DNA of 64,000 nt. Origin: Limnanthes douglasii subsp. nivea (lineage: Eukaryota; Streptophyta; Magnoliopsida; Brassicales; Limnanthaceae). Under the pieces are notes generated by a model. That model saw nothing but the letters and a program-made list of their open reading frames with translations. It did not search any database and had not been told where the DNA came from. This document shows positions 31,246-42,660 of the stretch, one piece after another (position 1 is the stretch's first letter; every line of letters starts with the position of its first letter). The stretch covers positions 80,460,273 through 80,524,272 of the forward strand of contig JAUPFV010000003.1 in assembly GCA_036936605.1 (NCBI GenBank), given 5' to 3'. Made by a program: the position numbers and the translations under genes.

Positions 31246-33953
31246 TTAGGGCTTGTTCCCTTCGGTTTCTTCATCACCATCACCTTTCTTGGGACTCTTG
31301 AGCTCAGTGCTTGAGCTCTCACCAGTCCCTTCATCAGAATCTTCTCCACTTGAATAAGCATGCTTGTCACCAACCGCCATGGTAAGAAAAGGGATCTCCT
31401 TGTATGGTACATATTTTTACAAAGGACAAAAGTCCTTTTCGAAAAAGTCTCGTTGAATAACAAAACCATGTCTGATTTAACCCCATAATCTATATTCTCC
31501 AAAGAATCCACCACTCCAGTAGCATAATTCTCTATTCTTGCACCTATCTCTTGGGCTTGTTTGCTTACTAAAGAAGCATTATCATCTGTCTTCTCTTTGA
31601 GAAGCTTCTCCAAATTAGTTTTTTTCTTCAGATAAAGTTTTGGCAGTACTGACACTCGTATTTAGTTGCTCTTTCAAAGTTTTGATCTCGGTAGGGACAG
31701 AAGTTTCCAGTCCGGAATAATTGGTCTGGAGATCTTTTTTAGCATCTTTTGACTGACGCAGTTCGGTAGCCAAGCCCTTTGTTTCCTTCTATAAGGCTTC
31801 TATACTTTGCTGAGCGATGGAGAGATCATTCTTCAAGCTCTGGTTTTCAGTGGTTCGAAAGGTTATGGTCGTTGTTTGTTCCCTCACTTGCCTTTCTAGG
31901 TCAACTATCAGACGGATATAACCTAAGAGAGCGTGGTTCAGAGTATCTTGTTCGCTTGATATCTCGTATGACTCACCGTTATGGTTTACAACATTGGCCA
32001 CATTGGAATGAGGATAATTTTGCACGAAGCCGTCCTTTTCCAGATCATTAAAGTACATGTTCTGAAATTCATCCAGATTGAAATCCCTTTCAGCAGTTGC
32101 CTGTTCGGCCGTTAGAAATGTTTAAGAAGGAAGGTTAGGTAGAATTTCTTCTTATGGAGGGAGATCGGCAAGATTTGGAGGAGGAATATAAGAAGGATCA
32201 GAAGGAGGAAGTGCGGTAGGTTACTTTTCTTCTTTTTTGCAACTCTTTCACCACTATTATCTTTGCACCTCTTATGATCTTTCTATGTGATCTGAGGCGG
32301 ATGATTCGATCCGCTAGCTTCCTTTATTGTGACTTCAACTTCGTATAATAAAGCATCATTAATTCCTCATTGGTTCTTAGAACCAACCCCTTCGGAAACT
32401 TGTTGAGGTGGGTTAGCCTTAGTTTTTTTCTTCTTTTTGTTCTTGATCTTATCCAGGTGGCTAGGGGCTTTTTTCCGGGAAGGAAAGTAAAGTTTTTTAT
32501 CCTTAGCCTCAGTTATCTTCAAAATAACATCTGCATGAGGAGAAGTATTCAATTGCTCTCAAGTAAGGTCTCTACTTCCCCTAGTATTCCACAGGTGAGA
32601 CCTCACAAAGTTTCCAGAAGTGAAGCAGTTGTGGAAACCCAATCCCCATTTCTCTGATGCCCAATTCATTTATCCTGGTATATGTAGTTTGGCGTGCCTC
32701 TAGGTGCTTTGGGAACATTTTTAAAAATACTACAAGAGAATATAATAGTCATAACATTTCGAAACTAATAAAAAATTGAACCAATATTACTAAAACTTTT
32801 CCAACAGCTGGTCAGCTGGCTTGGATTTGGGGTGGAGTTTATCTTCCTGCCATTCTCCCACACTTCACTAATAAGAAACAATTGAGTCCTCTATGGCTTA
32901 TCGGACTCCAACAGATCGTTTACCACCTTGTAGTCGTTTTCCATGTTGTAATGGTAAAAAGGAATATGGTGGTTTCTGCATAGACCAGCCACGACAACAA
33001 ATTGCTCCATGGGTAGGGGAATGTTTTACAGTCTCGATGCCATTATACCGGCCAGCAGCGTATACCATGCGCTTGGGATCAGTTGACTTGGACATAACTA
33101 TATCACGTGGAAATACCTGACTATTTATGGGCCTAAAGGAAACCGAGGGCCCCAATTAAGCACCTCAGTATATACCACCAACTCATGGGAATTACAGTCT
33201 ATGGGGTCTCCAGAGTGACTGGAATTCTTACTTTAACAGAATCAGGGAAGCCCCATTTTGTTCGGAACCTTCCCAACTCAGCAGTATGGGTGTATACATA
33301 AGAAATATTTTGAAGAGCTATCAAATACTTCACACTAACCTTTTAAAAGTTTTGCCCAAATTTCCCTTCCAGACACTCCCGAAGTGCATCTGGATTGGAT
33401 AAGCCCACTTTCACTCTGGTTGTCTGATCTGTTCTATTATCTTATGTCTATCCGGACTTCTCAAATGGAGTACCTTCCATAATGTCATCCATGGTCTCCT
33501 CCATTACATTTGACTGTTATTCGGACGATTTAGTATCGGATGGGGGCTTTATTGTCTCCGAACTAGCAGGTCCTGAAGAAAAGGGAGTACTTCTGGCTTT
33601 AGACATACAAGGTACCCTGCAAGGGGTGGATTTCTAATCGTCTGAACCTATGGCCAAGAAAGGTGAAGGTTTCCTAACACTGGAAACCGTCTTTTCTTTA
33701 GGCAGAGGGTTTTGTGACTCTTGAACTGAAGACGCTGACTGTGAGGGAGTTAAGGTTGGGACAAAATATGATTTATAACTTTTGATGTCTTTGATGATGA
33801 TGAGCTCTGGTCTGTGCTTGGTTTTGATCGACTGATTTCTCCACCATGAGAGGCAGGGAGTCCAGCTGCAACTCTTACGTCTCTTATTTCTCTTTCCAAA
33901 TCAGATAAATCGAGCCAACCTCATTTTACTAATGCATTTCTAGCTGTGAACAT
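31246..33953 (-). pseudogene. Gypsy-1 antisense ORF (Tat aORF)
   Basis: It starts at ATG 33953 with MFTARNALVK, then a stop, then GWLDLSDLE; the Gypsy-2 copy has FTARTALIKGGWLNLSELE. The C-terminal half has coiled-coil (KTNLEKLLKEKTDDN, LERQVREQTTTITF) and NYATGVVDSLENID / KSDMVLLFNETF blocks, close to EKVRSDMVLLFHEKI in Gypsy-2. The end is acidic/Lys (SPKKGDGDEETEG). Many stops and frameshifts occur. It occupies the same place and strand relation as the other two. Confidence 0.7.
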
Positions 33954-34044
33954 ACAATCTATCCAGACACAATTTGCGAAAATTATCAAACTTTCTCTCT
34001 CTAGAAATTGTTTTGTTGTTAGTTACAATAAAACAGTGAAACCA

Positions 34045-34055
34045 ATTTATATAGA
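34045..34055 (-). promoter_or_regulatory. TATA box of Gypsy-1 antisense ORF
   Basis: CTCTATATAAAT on the minus strand is about 95 bases upstream of ATG 33953, with the TCTAGAGAGAGAAAG leader motif between. Confidence 0.5.
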
Positions 34056-34395
34056 GATGAAGATGTAAGAGTTTTAACTAGGGAAAGACAAATCGATCAA
34101 AGTAATGATTATGGGCTAGGAAGCACGAGGGTTACACTCTAAGTTAATTTTTAGCCAAGTAGGTACAAGAATCTAGGAGAAACAACGGCTGAGAGGTCAA
34201 ACCAAAACTCGACACGTGTCACACTTCAAAAAACTGAATTTTGGAATTCTTAAACTGTAAGTTAATCTCATCGCATCCAATCAAGATTCAGTTCGGATAC
34301 GAACGTCAGATCGGACGTTCAACTTGAATGCATACTGAGTTTTATTTTGTGAATTAACTCTTCCAAAGATTATTTGCAAGATCTAAAGAGGCTAC
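34056..34395. other. Gypsy-1 untranslated region before 3' LTR
   Basis: No ORF was seen. It ends AAAGAGGCTAC, the likely polypurine tract. Confidence 0.55.
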
Positions 34396-34737
34396 TGATG
34401 AGGTCGGATTTATTTGAAACTGACCATTATATATATCCGAGGGGAAGTTCGGACATATTCAGTATCATGCCCCACCTAATACTATAACTAAGTGGAACAT
34501 GACTCAGCTAGTTGCTAGTCATTTCATCTCTTGAGCTAATGGGTTTTTAAACTTAACCCAAGCCCATGATCCGACGTGGATGGCCCATGGTTTATTAAAT
34601 GAGTATAAATACTCCAACTACTTTCATTAATAAGGTTAATTAATATTTACTGCTATCACACACCTTACTTATCTCTCTGCATTTAAATTCCCAAAACTTT
34701 TTCCCAAAATACCCTTCGATCAAAATAATCGACACCA
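34396..34737 (+). repeat. Gypsy-1 3' LTR
   Basis: It starts TGATGAGGTC, ends CGACACCA, and is followed by AGGTC at 34738-34742. It is about 90% alike to the 5' LTR by eye. Confidence 0.9.
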
Positions 34738-36657
34738 AGGTCTATCTTCTTCAATAGATTTCTAATCCAAATTACATCACTAACACATGTAGTAGCAACA
34801 ACGCATTTTGCCTCACAAGTGGAAAACGTGACAATCAGTTGTTTCCTTGACATCCATGTGAAAACAATATTTCCGAGGAAAAAAAATCCAATAGTACTCA
34901 TTCGATTATATATGTGCCCACCCCAATCACTATATCGCTATACCCAACAAGTTTGTAATCATTGGAAATTGAATAGAGTAAGTCAAATTCGATTGTACCA
35001 TTCAGATAGCGAAGGATTCTTTTTGGAGCCTTGAAATGAGTTGTTGTTGGAGATTACATGTAGCGACTAACCAATCCAGCTACATGAAAGCTATCCAATC
35101 TCGTGCAAGTTAGATAACATAGACTTCCCACCAAAATTTTGAATAATGTTGGATCTATACTTTTTCCATCTTCATGCTTGGATAATTTGACTCCGAACTC
35201 CATTGGTGTGCTTATCGGGTTACAGTTCTCCATCTTAAACTTCTTAACGATATCTTTTGCATAGCTTTATTTTGAGATGAAAATTCCATCTTTTTGCTAC
35301 TTAACTTCAGTGCCAAGGTAGTACGCCATGAGCCCCAAGTCTGTCATCTCGAATTCTTTCGTTATCACTTCCTTTAATTTATTGAACATGCTTGGGCTGC
35401 TTCCGGTGAAGATCAAACCGTCCACGCAGAGGCACAAAATAAAAATATTTTCATCTTTAATCTTGGTATATAAAACATGCTCGTAGGAACATTTGTTAAA
35501 GCCATTCTCTTGGAAATGCTTGTCAATTCTACTGTTCCATGCCCTTGGTGCTTGTTTGAGCCCGTAAATATCCTTATTTAGCTTTTACACTTTATCTTCG
35601 TGACCTTTGACCTCATAGCCTAATGTTGTTGAATGTAGACTTCTTCTTCTATGACACCATTTAAGAATGCTGACTTTACATCCATTTCTTGTATCTTCCA
35701 GTTGTTTTGAGCTGCCAAAGAAACTATTAGTCTAATAGTTTCTAATCGGGAAACGGGGGCGAATACCTCATCATAATCAATTCTTGTCTTTTGACTATAG
35801 GCTTTTGTAACAAGGCTCGTTTTTTATTTTTCAGTCTCCCCCTTAGTATTTCTCCTCGTTTTGTATAACCATCTCATTCCTATTGTCTTGACCCCCTTTA
35901 GAAAGTGAGGTGAGTTCCCGTGTGTCATTCTTCTCAATGACTCTAATTTCTTCATCCATCGCATCTCTCCATTGTTTCTCTTGTGTACCTTCTTGAAATT
36001 TCATTGGTTTACAATCTACAAAGAGACAAAAGAGTGTAAAGTTATCCATTGTTCGGTTACCTCATAAAGATTACTAAGGCTTCTTCTATATTCCAAATCT
36101 CTCTCATTTGGACTATTATTTGACGATGGTGAAGGTGGTGAGTCTCCATAAGTATCTGATGTTGGTGAAGTGTGTGGAGCTACAAACTCTTATGATTCTC
36201 ATCTTCATCAATTTGGGGGAAAAATGTGAACTCATTTCTATGAGACCCAAACTCTCACTTGTCTTCTTCATCAACTATCACATCTCAGCTTATCACAACC
36301 TTCTTATTGTTTGGGTTTTACAACTTGTATTGGAACTTGAGTCGTAACCAATAAAGATAAAACTCTTGCTTTTATCATCGAGTTCGGTTCTTTGTTTGTC
36401 TGGTACAAGAACATGAGTTACGCTTCCAAATACTCTCAGGAGGAAAATTTTGGGCTTTATTCCACTACAAGCTTCTTGTGGTGTATTTCCCCAAATATCT
36501 CTTGTTGGAGATCGGCTAGACAAGTAGACTGCACATGTAACTAATTTGTCAAAAAATATTTAGACAATTTCTTACTTTTGAGCATGCTTCGCGCCATATC
36601 AAAGATTGTTCTATTCTTCTTTTCTATCACACCGCTTTGTTTAGGAGATCTGGGAAC
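34738..36657 (-). pseudogene. Copia reverse transcriptase, RNase H and integrase end (middle segment)
   Basis: On the minus strand the integrase end comes first (PKQSGVIEKKNRT near 36620, then PTRDIWGNTPQEA and RVFGSVTHVLVPDKQR). RT follows: KQWRDAMDEEIRVIEKNDT (about 35960), a two-Asp catalytic box near 35415 (YVDD-like, read with a Val/Asp context) and GLMAYYLGTEV. RNase H ends the segment: STIGFFFLGNIVFTWMSRKQ (34900) and CEAKCVVATTC. Many frame breaks occur. It joins to 19925 on one side and 46990 on the other once the Gypsy insertions are removed. Confidence 0.85.
36653..36657. repeat. Gypsy-2 target-site duplication, left copy (GGAAC)
   Basis: It is identical to 46985-46989 just outside the other LTR. 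Joining the flanks restores the Copia integrase frame. Confidence 0.88.
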
Positions 36658-37068
36658 TAGTGTGGATAATAATTGCCTGAGGGTAAGCTGGTAATTTCAG
36701 TTAGTGTTTTATGGTGGTGTGTGGGTGTTAAGTGTTTAGAGTAGAGAGTAGAGAGATAATTAAGCAGCTTGGTAGCAGTTAATTCTCATTACCTACACTT
36801 AATGCAGGTGGTTGGGTATTTATACCCTGATGTTTGGGCCCTTATGGGCTTTCGGGTCATGTTTAATGGACCCGGGTCATGTTCAAAGACCCATGAGCTC
36901 TAAGTAGGTGAGCAAGTAGCTTAGTCAAGAAGTGTTTAGGTTTTTTAGTACTTTTGTCATAGTTCGAACAGTCCTATCGTCTAGATATTCGACGTGAGCT
37001 GTCCGGTATCCGGAGAGGTTGGACCGATATGTCCCTGTACGAGGAGCAGACAGAATTCGGACTCATCA
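36658..37068 (-). repeat. Gypsy-2 3' LTR
   Basis: On the plus strand it starts TAGTGTGGATAA (5' LTR: TGGTGTGGATAA) and ends GGACTCATCA. TATTTATACCC near 36816 is the reverse of a TATA box. Confidence 0.92.
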
Positions 37069-37510
37069 GGAGCCCCTTTTTAGGTGTTTGTTCAAATTCT
37101 CTTTGTCAAAAACCTGAAAAACAGTCTGATATCAGGGGTAGTTCTCATTCGGAGAAGTTTATTTGCTTTATGGTTTTATCCGGACAGATAAAACTTGATG
37201 AATCCAAACGGTTTTTTGCCAAAGATCGTGGGACACGTGTCACGCTCTGATTGGTTGCTTCAACCGTTTTTTCACCTTGAATTTTGAACCCACCTTCTTC
37301 GAAAAGCAACCTCTTTAATTACAAATGGTGACATCAGCGCCGTCTTTTAATAATTGCCAAACTTTTCGAATTCTCCTAGGAATCAACTGCTTTTTCATAT
37401 TTACTATAAATCCAAACTCACTTTCTACTGTTTTACTATCTCTTTCATATTTACTCTGCATATTTTCTTAGAGCTTTCTCTCTCTAAAGCAAAGATTTAC
37501 TTGATAGTTT
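37069..37510 (+). promoter_or_regulatory. untranslated region with TATA box for Gypsy-2 antisense ORF
   Basis: ACTATAAATCC near 37403 lies about 105 bases before the antisense ORF. A TTAGAGCTTTCTCTCTCTAAAG leader is between them. No ORF with family similarity was seen here. Confidence 0.5.
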
Positions 37511-40505
37511 GTGTTTACAGCAAGGACTGCTTTGATCAAAGGCGGGTGGCTCAACCTTTCTGAGTTGGAGAAGGCACAAAAAGTTGAGAAGGAAAGACGA
37601 ATCGCAGGAGGGTTACCTACTTCGCCTGTTGACAGACCAATCACCTCTGCATCTGAGTCAGATCGAGGCTCGTCCTCTTCCAAAGGCACTAAGCCTAGAA
37701 GACTATTTCAAACCACTCTCTCTCCTATCATCTCCGGTTCCTCAGTTCAGGAATCGGTGCCCACTGTCGAGCCAGGAGTCACAGCCACTAGCTTTAGAAA
37801 ACCTTCTCCCTTTCTTGCAATGGGATCAGACATAGAGCGCTCTCCTGAGAAGCTGGTTGATAAGAGGAAAGGCCGGCTGGTTAAAGGCCAAGGAACCAGA
37901 AACACTCCCTTAAGATCGGGGCAAAAGATAGCAGTACCGGATCAGAGGTGCCAATTAGAGCTCCTAAGGACATGCTGTCCGGACCGGAAGGGTCTAATCC
38001 AAACCTTCTACCAGAAACATCTGCTCCAAACACTCTACCGGAGAGCAGAAATCAAAGAGGCTCTGAGGCCCATCAGTCCGGAGATAAGGCTGAATCAAGC
38101 TTAAACCCTCCCCCCACTATAGCTGCTGAAATCCCTTCAACAATCATGGAGGAAGTGATGGAGGACTCTGTTGAAGAGGCCCCGTTCGAGTCTGAGCCCT
38201 CCGGTCAGACTAGCAAAGAGATAGTTGCCAAGAAAGACAAGGGCAAAGAAAATTTGTACTTGAGGCATCCGGATCTGCCGAAGAGCCTAGAAGGAAAAGT
38301 AGGGCATTGTTTTCACAAGTTCAGTGTCAGCTATCTTCTCTACCTACAGAAAATCAACTATGCATTCATCCACACTGCCGAGTTGGGCAGGATGCGTTCA
38401 AAATGGGGTATTCCAGAAAATGTAAAGATCAGGATCCCTATTCATTCGGAGACCCCCATGGATTGCAAGTTAGGTGAGGTTGTTATGTTTACGGAGCTGT
38501 TCAACTGGGGGCTCAGGTTCCCACTAGACCCATAGATTGTCAGATATTTCCATCTGATCAAACTCTGTCCGAGCCAATTGAGCCCTAACGCTTGGTATAC
38601 CCTTATGTCATGCTTTATGGCATCAAGGCTGTCCGAGATCCCTCTGCCCATGGAGGAGTTTGCTGCAGTGGCCAGCCTGTGTAAAAACCATCACATCCCC
38701 TTCTACCACTTTAACATGGGGGATGGCTTCAAAGTAGTGGATGATTTGCTAGAGGCAGAGAGGAATTGGAGGACTCAGTTCCTTTTCGTGAGTGGTGCCT
38801 GGGAAAATGGCAGGAAGATAAAATACGGGGAGAACCCAAGCCTCCTCAGAAGCAGATAGAGGAGTGACCGTAAGCATCTTGCATTTGTCTCTCTTCTCTT
38901 TTCTTTTCAAACTTAGTTTATATTTATTTGTCTTACTTTTGTCTTAGCAGAACTGCCCAAGGAGTTTAGTGACCACCAGAAAGCCGGGCAGATAACTTGT
39001 GGCAAGATTAATGTATGGGCTGCTGAGAATTGGGGGAACAGATTCCATGATGCCTTCACCAGTGGAAATTTGGCAAGGTCTCACCTGTGGAACACCACAG
39101 GTCGGAGATACTTGACCTGGGAGGAGCTCACCACCCAGCCTTCTCCTGACATTGTGCTCAAGAGGACCCATGAACCAGATGGGACACTCTTCCTGCCAGG
39201 TCGGGCCAAAGCCCCAAGAAAAATGAAAGGCAAGAAGAAGAAGGGAAAAAAGGTGGTGGGTGAAGCCAACCCTGCTGATGCTGAGAAAGATGCTCCAACA
39301 GACCCGGAGGGGCAAGTGCAGAGCCAAATTGATGCTGCCCTCTTGCAAGTTGTGGAGCAAGAAACTGAAAAAGGCAGGAGACGAATCTCCCAAAACCCCC
39401 AAGGGCTTCCAAGAGAAATCGTAAACAGGGAAGTGAAGGCGCAGACCGGGAAGAAAAGAAGAAAAAGACTTCCAAAGGAAACGAGCTTTCTCTCCGGGCT
39501 CCGGAGCCTTCCTTCCATGCTGAGCCTTCAGACCCAACACAGACCGAAGAGATTCCTGGGGACTTTCACACTGATGAGGTTGAGGGGGGAGATCTCAACA
39601 TTGATGGAGTAGACATTACAGGTCTTAGTGAGCTTGGTGAATACTTCTTCAACCTCCCCAGAGATGACTTTGCAGGGCCTTACATTCCTCCGAGCAGCTC
39701 CAATACGGTCAACTTTAACGGTAAGACTTTTATTGTCTCTAGTGAAAAGGATACCATAGCGCACTTCTTGTTAAGCAACGTGCAGCCAGTAATTACGTTG
39801 GAGAGACAAGTCTGGGGTCAGGCAGACATCATCAGAGACCTTAAATCTGACAAGGAGAAGCTGTCCGAAGACCTCTGAACTGCCACCTCCAATGCTGCCA
39901 TGTTGAAAGAAGAAAACGAGGAGTTGAAGAGAAGCCAAGAGACAAGCACCACCAAAGTCACCACTTTAGAGGAAACCATCAAAGACCTCCAGGAGAAACT
40001 GTCTGGACTGGAGAAAGACCTTGCTTCCTCAAAGGAAGAAACCAAGGCAGAGGACAAAGTCATCACCAACCTAACTACTGATAAGATTTCCCTTGAGAAT
40101 GCAGTGTCCAAGGCTGCCGAAGAGAAAAATACGTTGCTACAGGAGCAGGAGGGCAAGATTCAAGACAAGATCAATGCTTATGCCAACCAGATGATCAAAA
40201 GTGAAGAGCAACTGCTTGAGAAGGTGAGGTCTGACATGGTTCTACTCTTTCATGAAAAAATTCCGCAGAGGAACCTAGGAGACTTATGGCTTTATGTTGA
40301 GCCTGAAGACCTCCCATACCACACGATGGCCGAAGGTGACAAGTATGGCTACTCTAGTGGCTCTTCGGATGATGAAGAACATATTGGGGAGAGCCTAGAT
40401 GACAAGAAAGACGATCCTAAAGGAAAGAAGGTAGATGAAGGGAAAGATGACCCTAAGGGTAAGAAGGTAGACGAAGGTGAGCCATCCTCAAAGGCTCAAC
40501 CTTAA
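37511..40505 (+). pseudogene. Gypsy-2 antisense ORF (Tat aORF), best preserved of three
   Basis: It is encoded opposite to gag-pol. It begins at FTARTALIKGGWLNLSELE, where the start codon reads GTG (ATG in Gypsy-1). Next is a Ser/Pro-rich region, then a globular domain (SVSYLLYLQKINYAFIHTA, then VVMFTELFNWGLRFPLDP, SQLSPNAWYTLMSCFMA at 38330-38630) like PF04195 gypsy-type proteins. After a probable intron (about 38876-38950, GTAAGC...TTAGCAG) come a tryptophan-rich part (NVWAAENWGNRFHDAF), a lysine block GKKKKGKK (39230), a long coiled coil (39900-40200), RSDMVLLFHEKIPQRNLG and an acidic tail with a doubled DDPKGKKVDEG unit. Frame changes occur near 37940, 38533 and 39612. No enzyme motif was seen; a structural or host-interaction role is only a guess. 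Confidence 0.75.
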
Positions 40506-40995
40506 CTTATGATCCACTTAGTTTATTTTTAATCCAGACTAAAGTCCTTGGAAGGCCAAGGCACTCTTTTGTAATGGTGTCCGGTGTTCGACCGGACAGG
40601 TTTCTTGTGTTGTATTTTGACTATGTAAAAGTCCTTGGAAGACCAAGGCAATTTTAAGTTATTTATTTAAATGAATATCTCTGTTCTGTACAACCATCAT
40701 CTTCTTTCATTGTCCGTTTTAATTTTGATAGCCAGAGTTTAAGTAGCCTTTAGTTGTTGCATTGTGAGAGTGTTTAAGTTCTCCGGCTAGAGTTTAAATA
40801 GCCCTTAGTTATCTCAATCCGGGTAGTATGACAAGGGACAAAACTTTAAAAACACTTAGAAAATTTTAAGAAGGCATCAAATTTTATTTAACAGCTCAGA
40901 CACCTCATTAAAACCTCTCCGTGCCACCAGGGAGGAAAGAGTATGCCCCCAAATATTTACATGGATGTTCAAACAAGTAAATATTTATACAAGTG
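40506..40995. other. Gypsy-2 region between integrase and antisense ORF
   Basis: AAGTCCTTGGAAG-CCAAGGCA repeats twice (near 40541 and 40629). No ORF was seen. Confidence 0.55.
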
Positions 40996-42249
40996 CTATT
41001 CCAAGTACATCAGGAGATGGTCGATATTCCAAGGATGTGTTAGAACTCTGCCTTCTTTGTCCTCCAACCAATAAGTTCCAGGCTTAATTCTTTCAACAAC
41101 CATATACGGACCCTCCCAAGTTGGGGCCAGCTTTCCGAAGAGCTTTTCTTTAGTGTGTAGGAAGACCTTCCTTAATACTTTGTCCCCTGGTTGGATATCT
41201 CTTCTTTTAACTTTAGAAGCAAACCTGCTTCTCATCAAGCCTTGATAGTGTGCAACTCAAAGGTGAGCTTTAACTTGTCTTTCTTCTATCAGATCAAGTT
41301 GACCTCTGATTTCCACCTCATTAGCATGTTCGGAGAAGTTGTGAACACGAAAAGATGGGAGAGTTGCTTCTATGGGAGCTACTGCATCCATCCCATAGAC
41401 CAAGGAAAAGGGTGATTCTTGTGTTGCAGCCCCAGGTGTTGTTCGGTAGGCCCACAAGACCTCTTGTAAATAACTAGGCCACTTCCCAGCAGCCCCTTCC
41501 AAATTCTTCTTTAAACCGGACAGTATAGTTCTATTAGCCACTTCAACTTGCCCATTTTCTTGTGGGTGGAAAGATGAAGAAAAATAATGCTGTATACCCC
41601 TTGAGGCACAGAAGCTCTCCATTTCTCTATTGTCGAACTGTGGCCCATTGTCTGTTGTTATTTTCTGTGGGACACCAAATCTGCAACATATGTTGGATAG
41701 GATGAATTTTATAACAGCCTTTGATGTTGTCCCTGCTAGAGGGGCTGCTTCTATCCACTTCGAGAAGTAGTCTATGGCCACAATTATAGTTTTGCGCCCT
41801 CCGGACGCCACAGGGAGAGGCCCAACTAAATCCAATCCCCATCGAGCAAAAGGAATAGGCTCAGAAATTGATTCTAAAGGAATGGCTGGTACATGAATTT
41901 CATTGTTGTACCTCTGGCATGGGTCACACCTTCTTACCAACTCCTTAGCATCTTTCATGATTGATGGCCAATAATAACCGGAGAGTAAAACTCTTCTTGT
42001 CAAAGCTCTAAACCCACAATGGGCTGACCCCTCACCATCGTGCAATTCGGAGAGGACCATTTGTGATTCCTCATCCCCCAAACAGCGCAGGAGAGGTTTA
42101 CTGTAAGACTTCTTGTATAACACTTCTCTCAATATGATGAAACCACGAGCCTTGTGTTTCAATGTTTTGGCTAGTGACTTATCCGGAGGCACAACACCAT
42201 CGGAGAGATATTGCATGAGAGGAAACCTCCAGTCCTGAGGTTGTTTCAC
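40996..42249 (-). pseudogene. Gypsy-2 integrase
   Basis: A 330-codon frame (42249-41257) has the HHCC zinc site (HDGEGSAHCGF ... CDPCQRY). The DDE catalytic core shows Asp in RWGLDLVGP (about 41837), Asp in TTDNGPQFD (about 41640) and Glu in ENGQVEVANR (about 41555). The C-terminal tail (MRSRFASKVKRRDIQPGDK, PTWEGPYMVVE) follows after one stop (41254) to 40996. No chromodomain was seen, as expected for Tat. The core looks catalytically complete. Confidence 0.88.
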
Positions 42250-42282
42250 TTGTATTTCAAAAATTTCCTCTTCTTTACCCTT

Positions 42283-42660
42283 TCAAAGTTGGATGGAGGA
42301 GCTTTCAAGCACATGGATCCATGGATATGACTCCGTATATGCTATGGTTGCTAGTGAGTCTGCTAGCTCATTTTCTGCCCGGGAAATGTGTTCATAGGCA
42401 ACACTTTTAAACTTAAGCGCTTCATTTTTGAGGAGGAGTAAATATTTCATAAGTTGCTCCTTCTTAGCCTCAGACTGGCCTTGGGCATGGTGGATAAGTA
42501 GTTGGGAGTCGCTTAGCAGCTTGACCCTCTTAGCCCCACAAATGTAGGCTAACTTTAAACCAGCTATAGCTGCTTCGTATTCGGACTCGTTATTAGATGT
42601 CCTCAAAAGCAAAACAAATAGCCTGGTACATTTTGTCTCCATATGGGGAAGTTAAGCATA
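42283..42660 (-). pseudogene. Gypsy-2 second RNase H (aRNH)
   Basis: SNNESEYEAAIAGLKLA, then RVKLLSDSQLLIHH and ISRAENELADSLATIA give the Asp/Glu metal-binding pattern of the archaeal-type RNase H that marks Tat elements. It follows the ordinary RNase H. Confidence 0.85.

Larger units (their letters stand above)
19926..34737 (+). mobile_element. Gypsy-1: Tat-lineage Ty3/Gypsy element, chimeric with Gypsy-3
   Basis: LTRs are 19926-20281 and 34396-34737, with a 5-bp AGGTC duplication. Order on the plus strand is gag, protease, reverse transcriptase, RNase H (cut at about 23860), foreign Gypsy-3 sequence, then the second (archaeal-type, aRNH) RNase H, integrase, and an antisense ORF before the 3' LTR. 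The aRNH domain and antisense ORF mark the Tat lineage. It is inactive: stops run throughout, the protease motif is changed, and the usual primer-binding region after the 5' LTR is shortened compared with Gypsy-2. The 5' LTR starts TA instead of TG. Confidence 0.9.
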
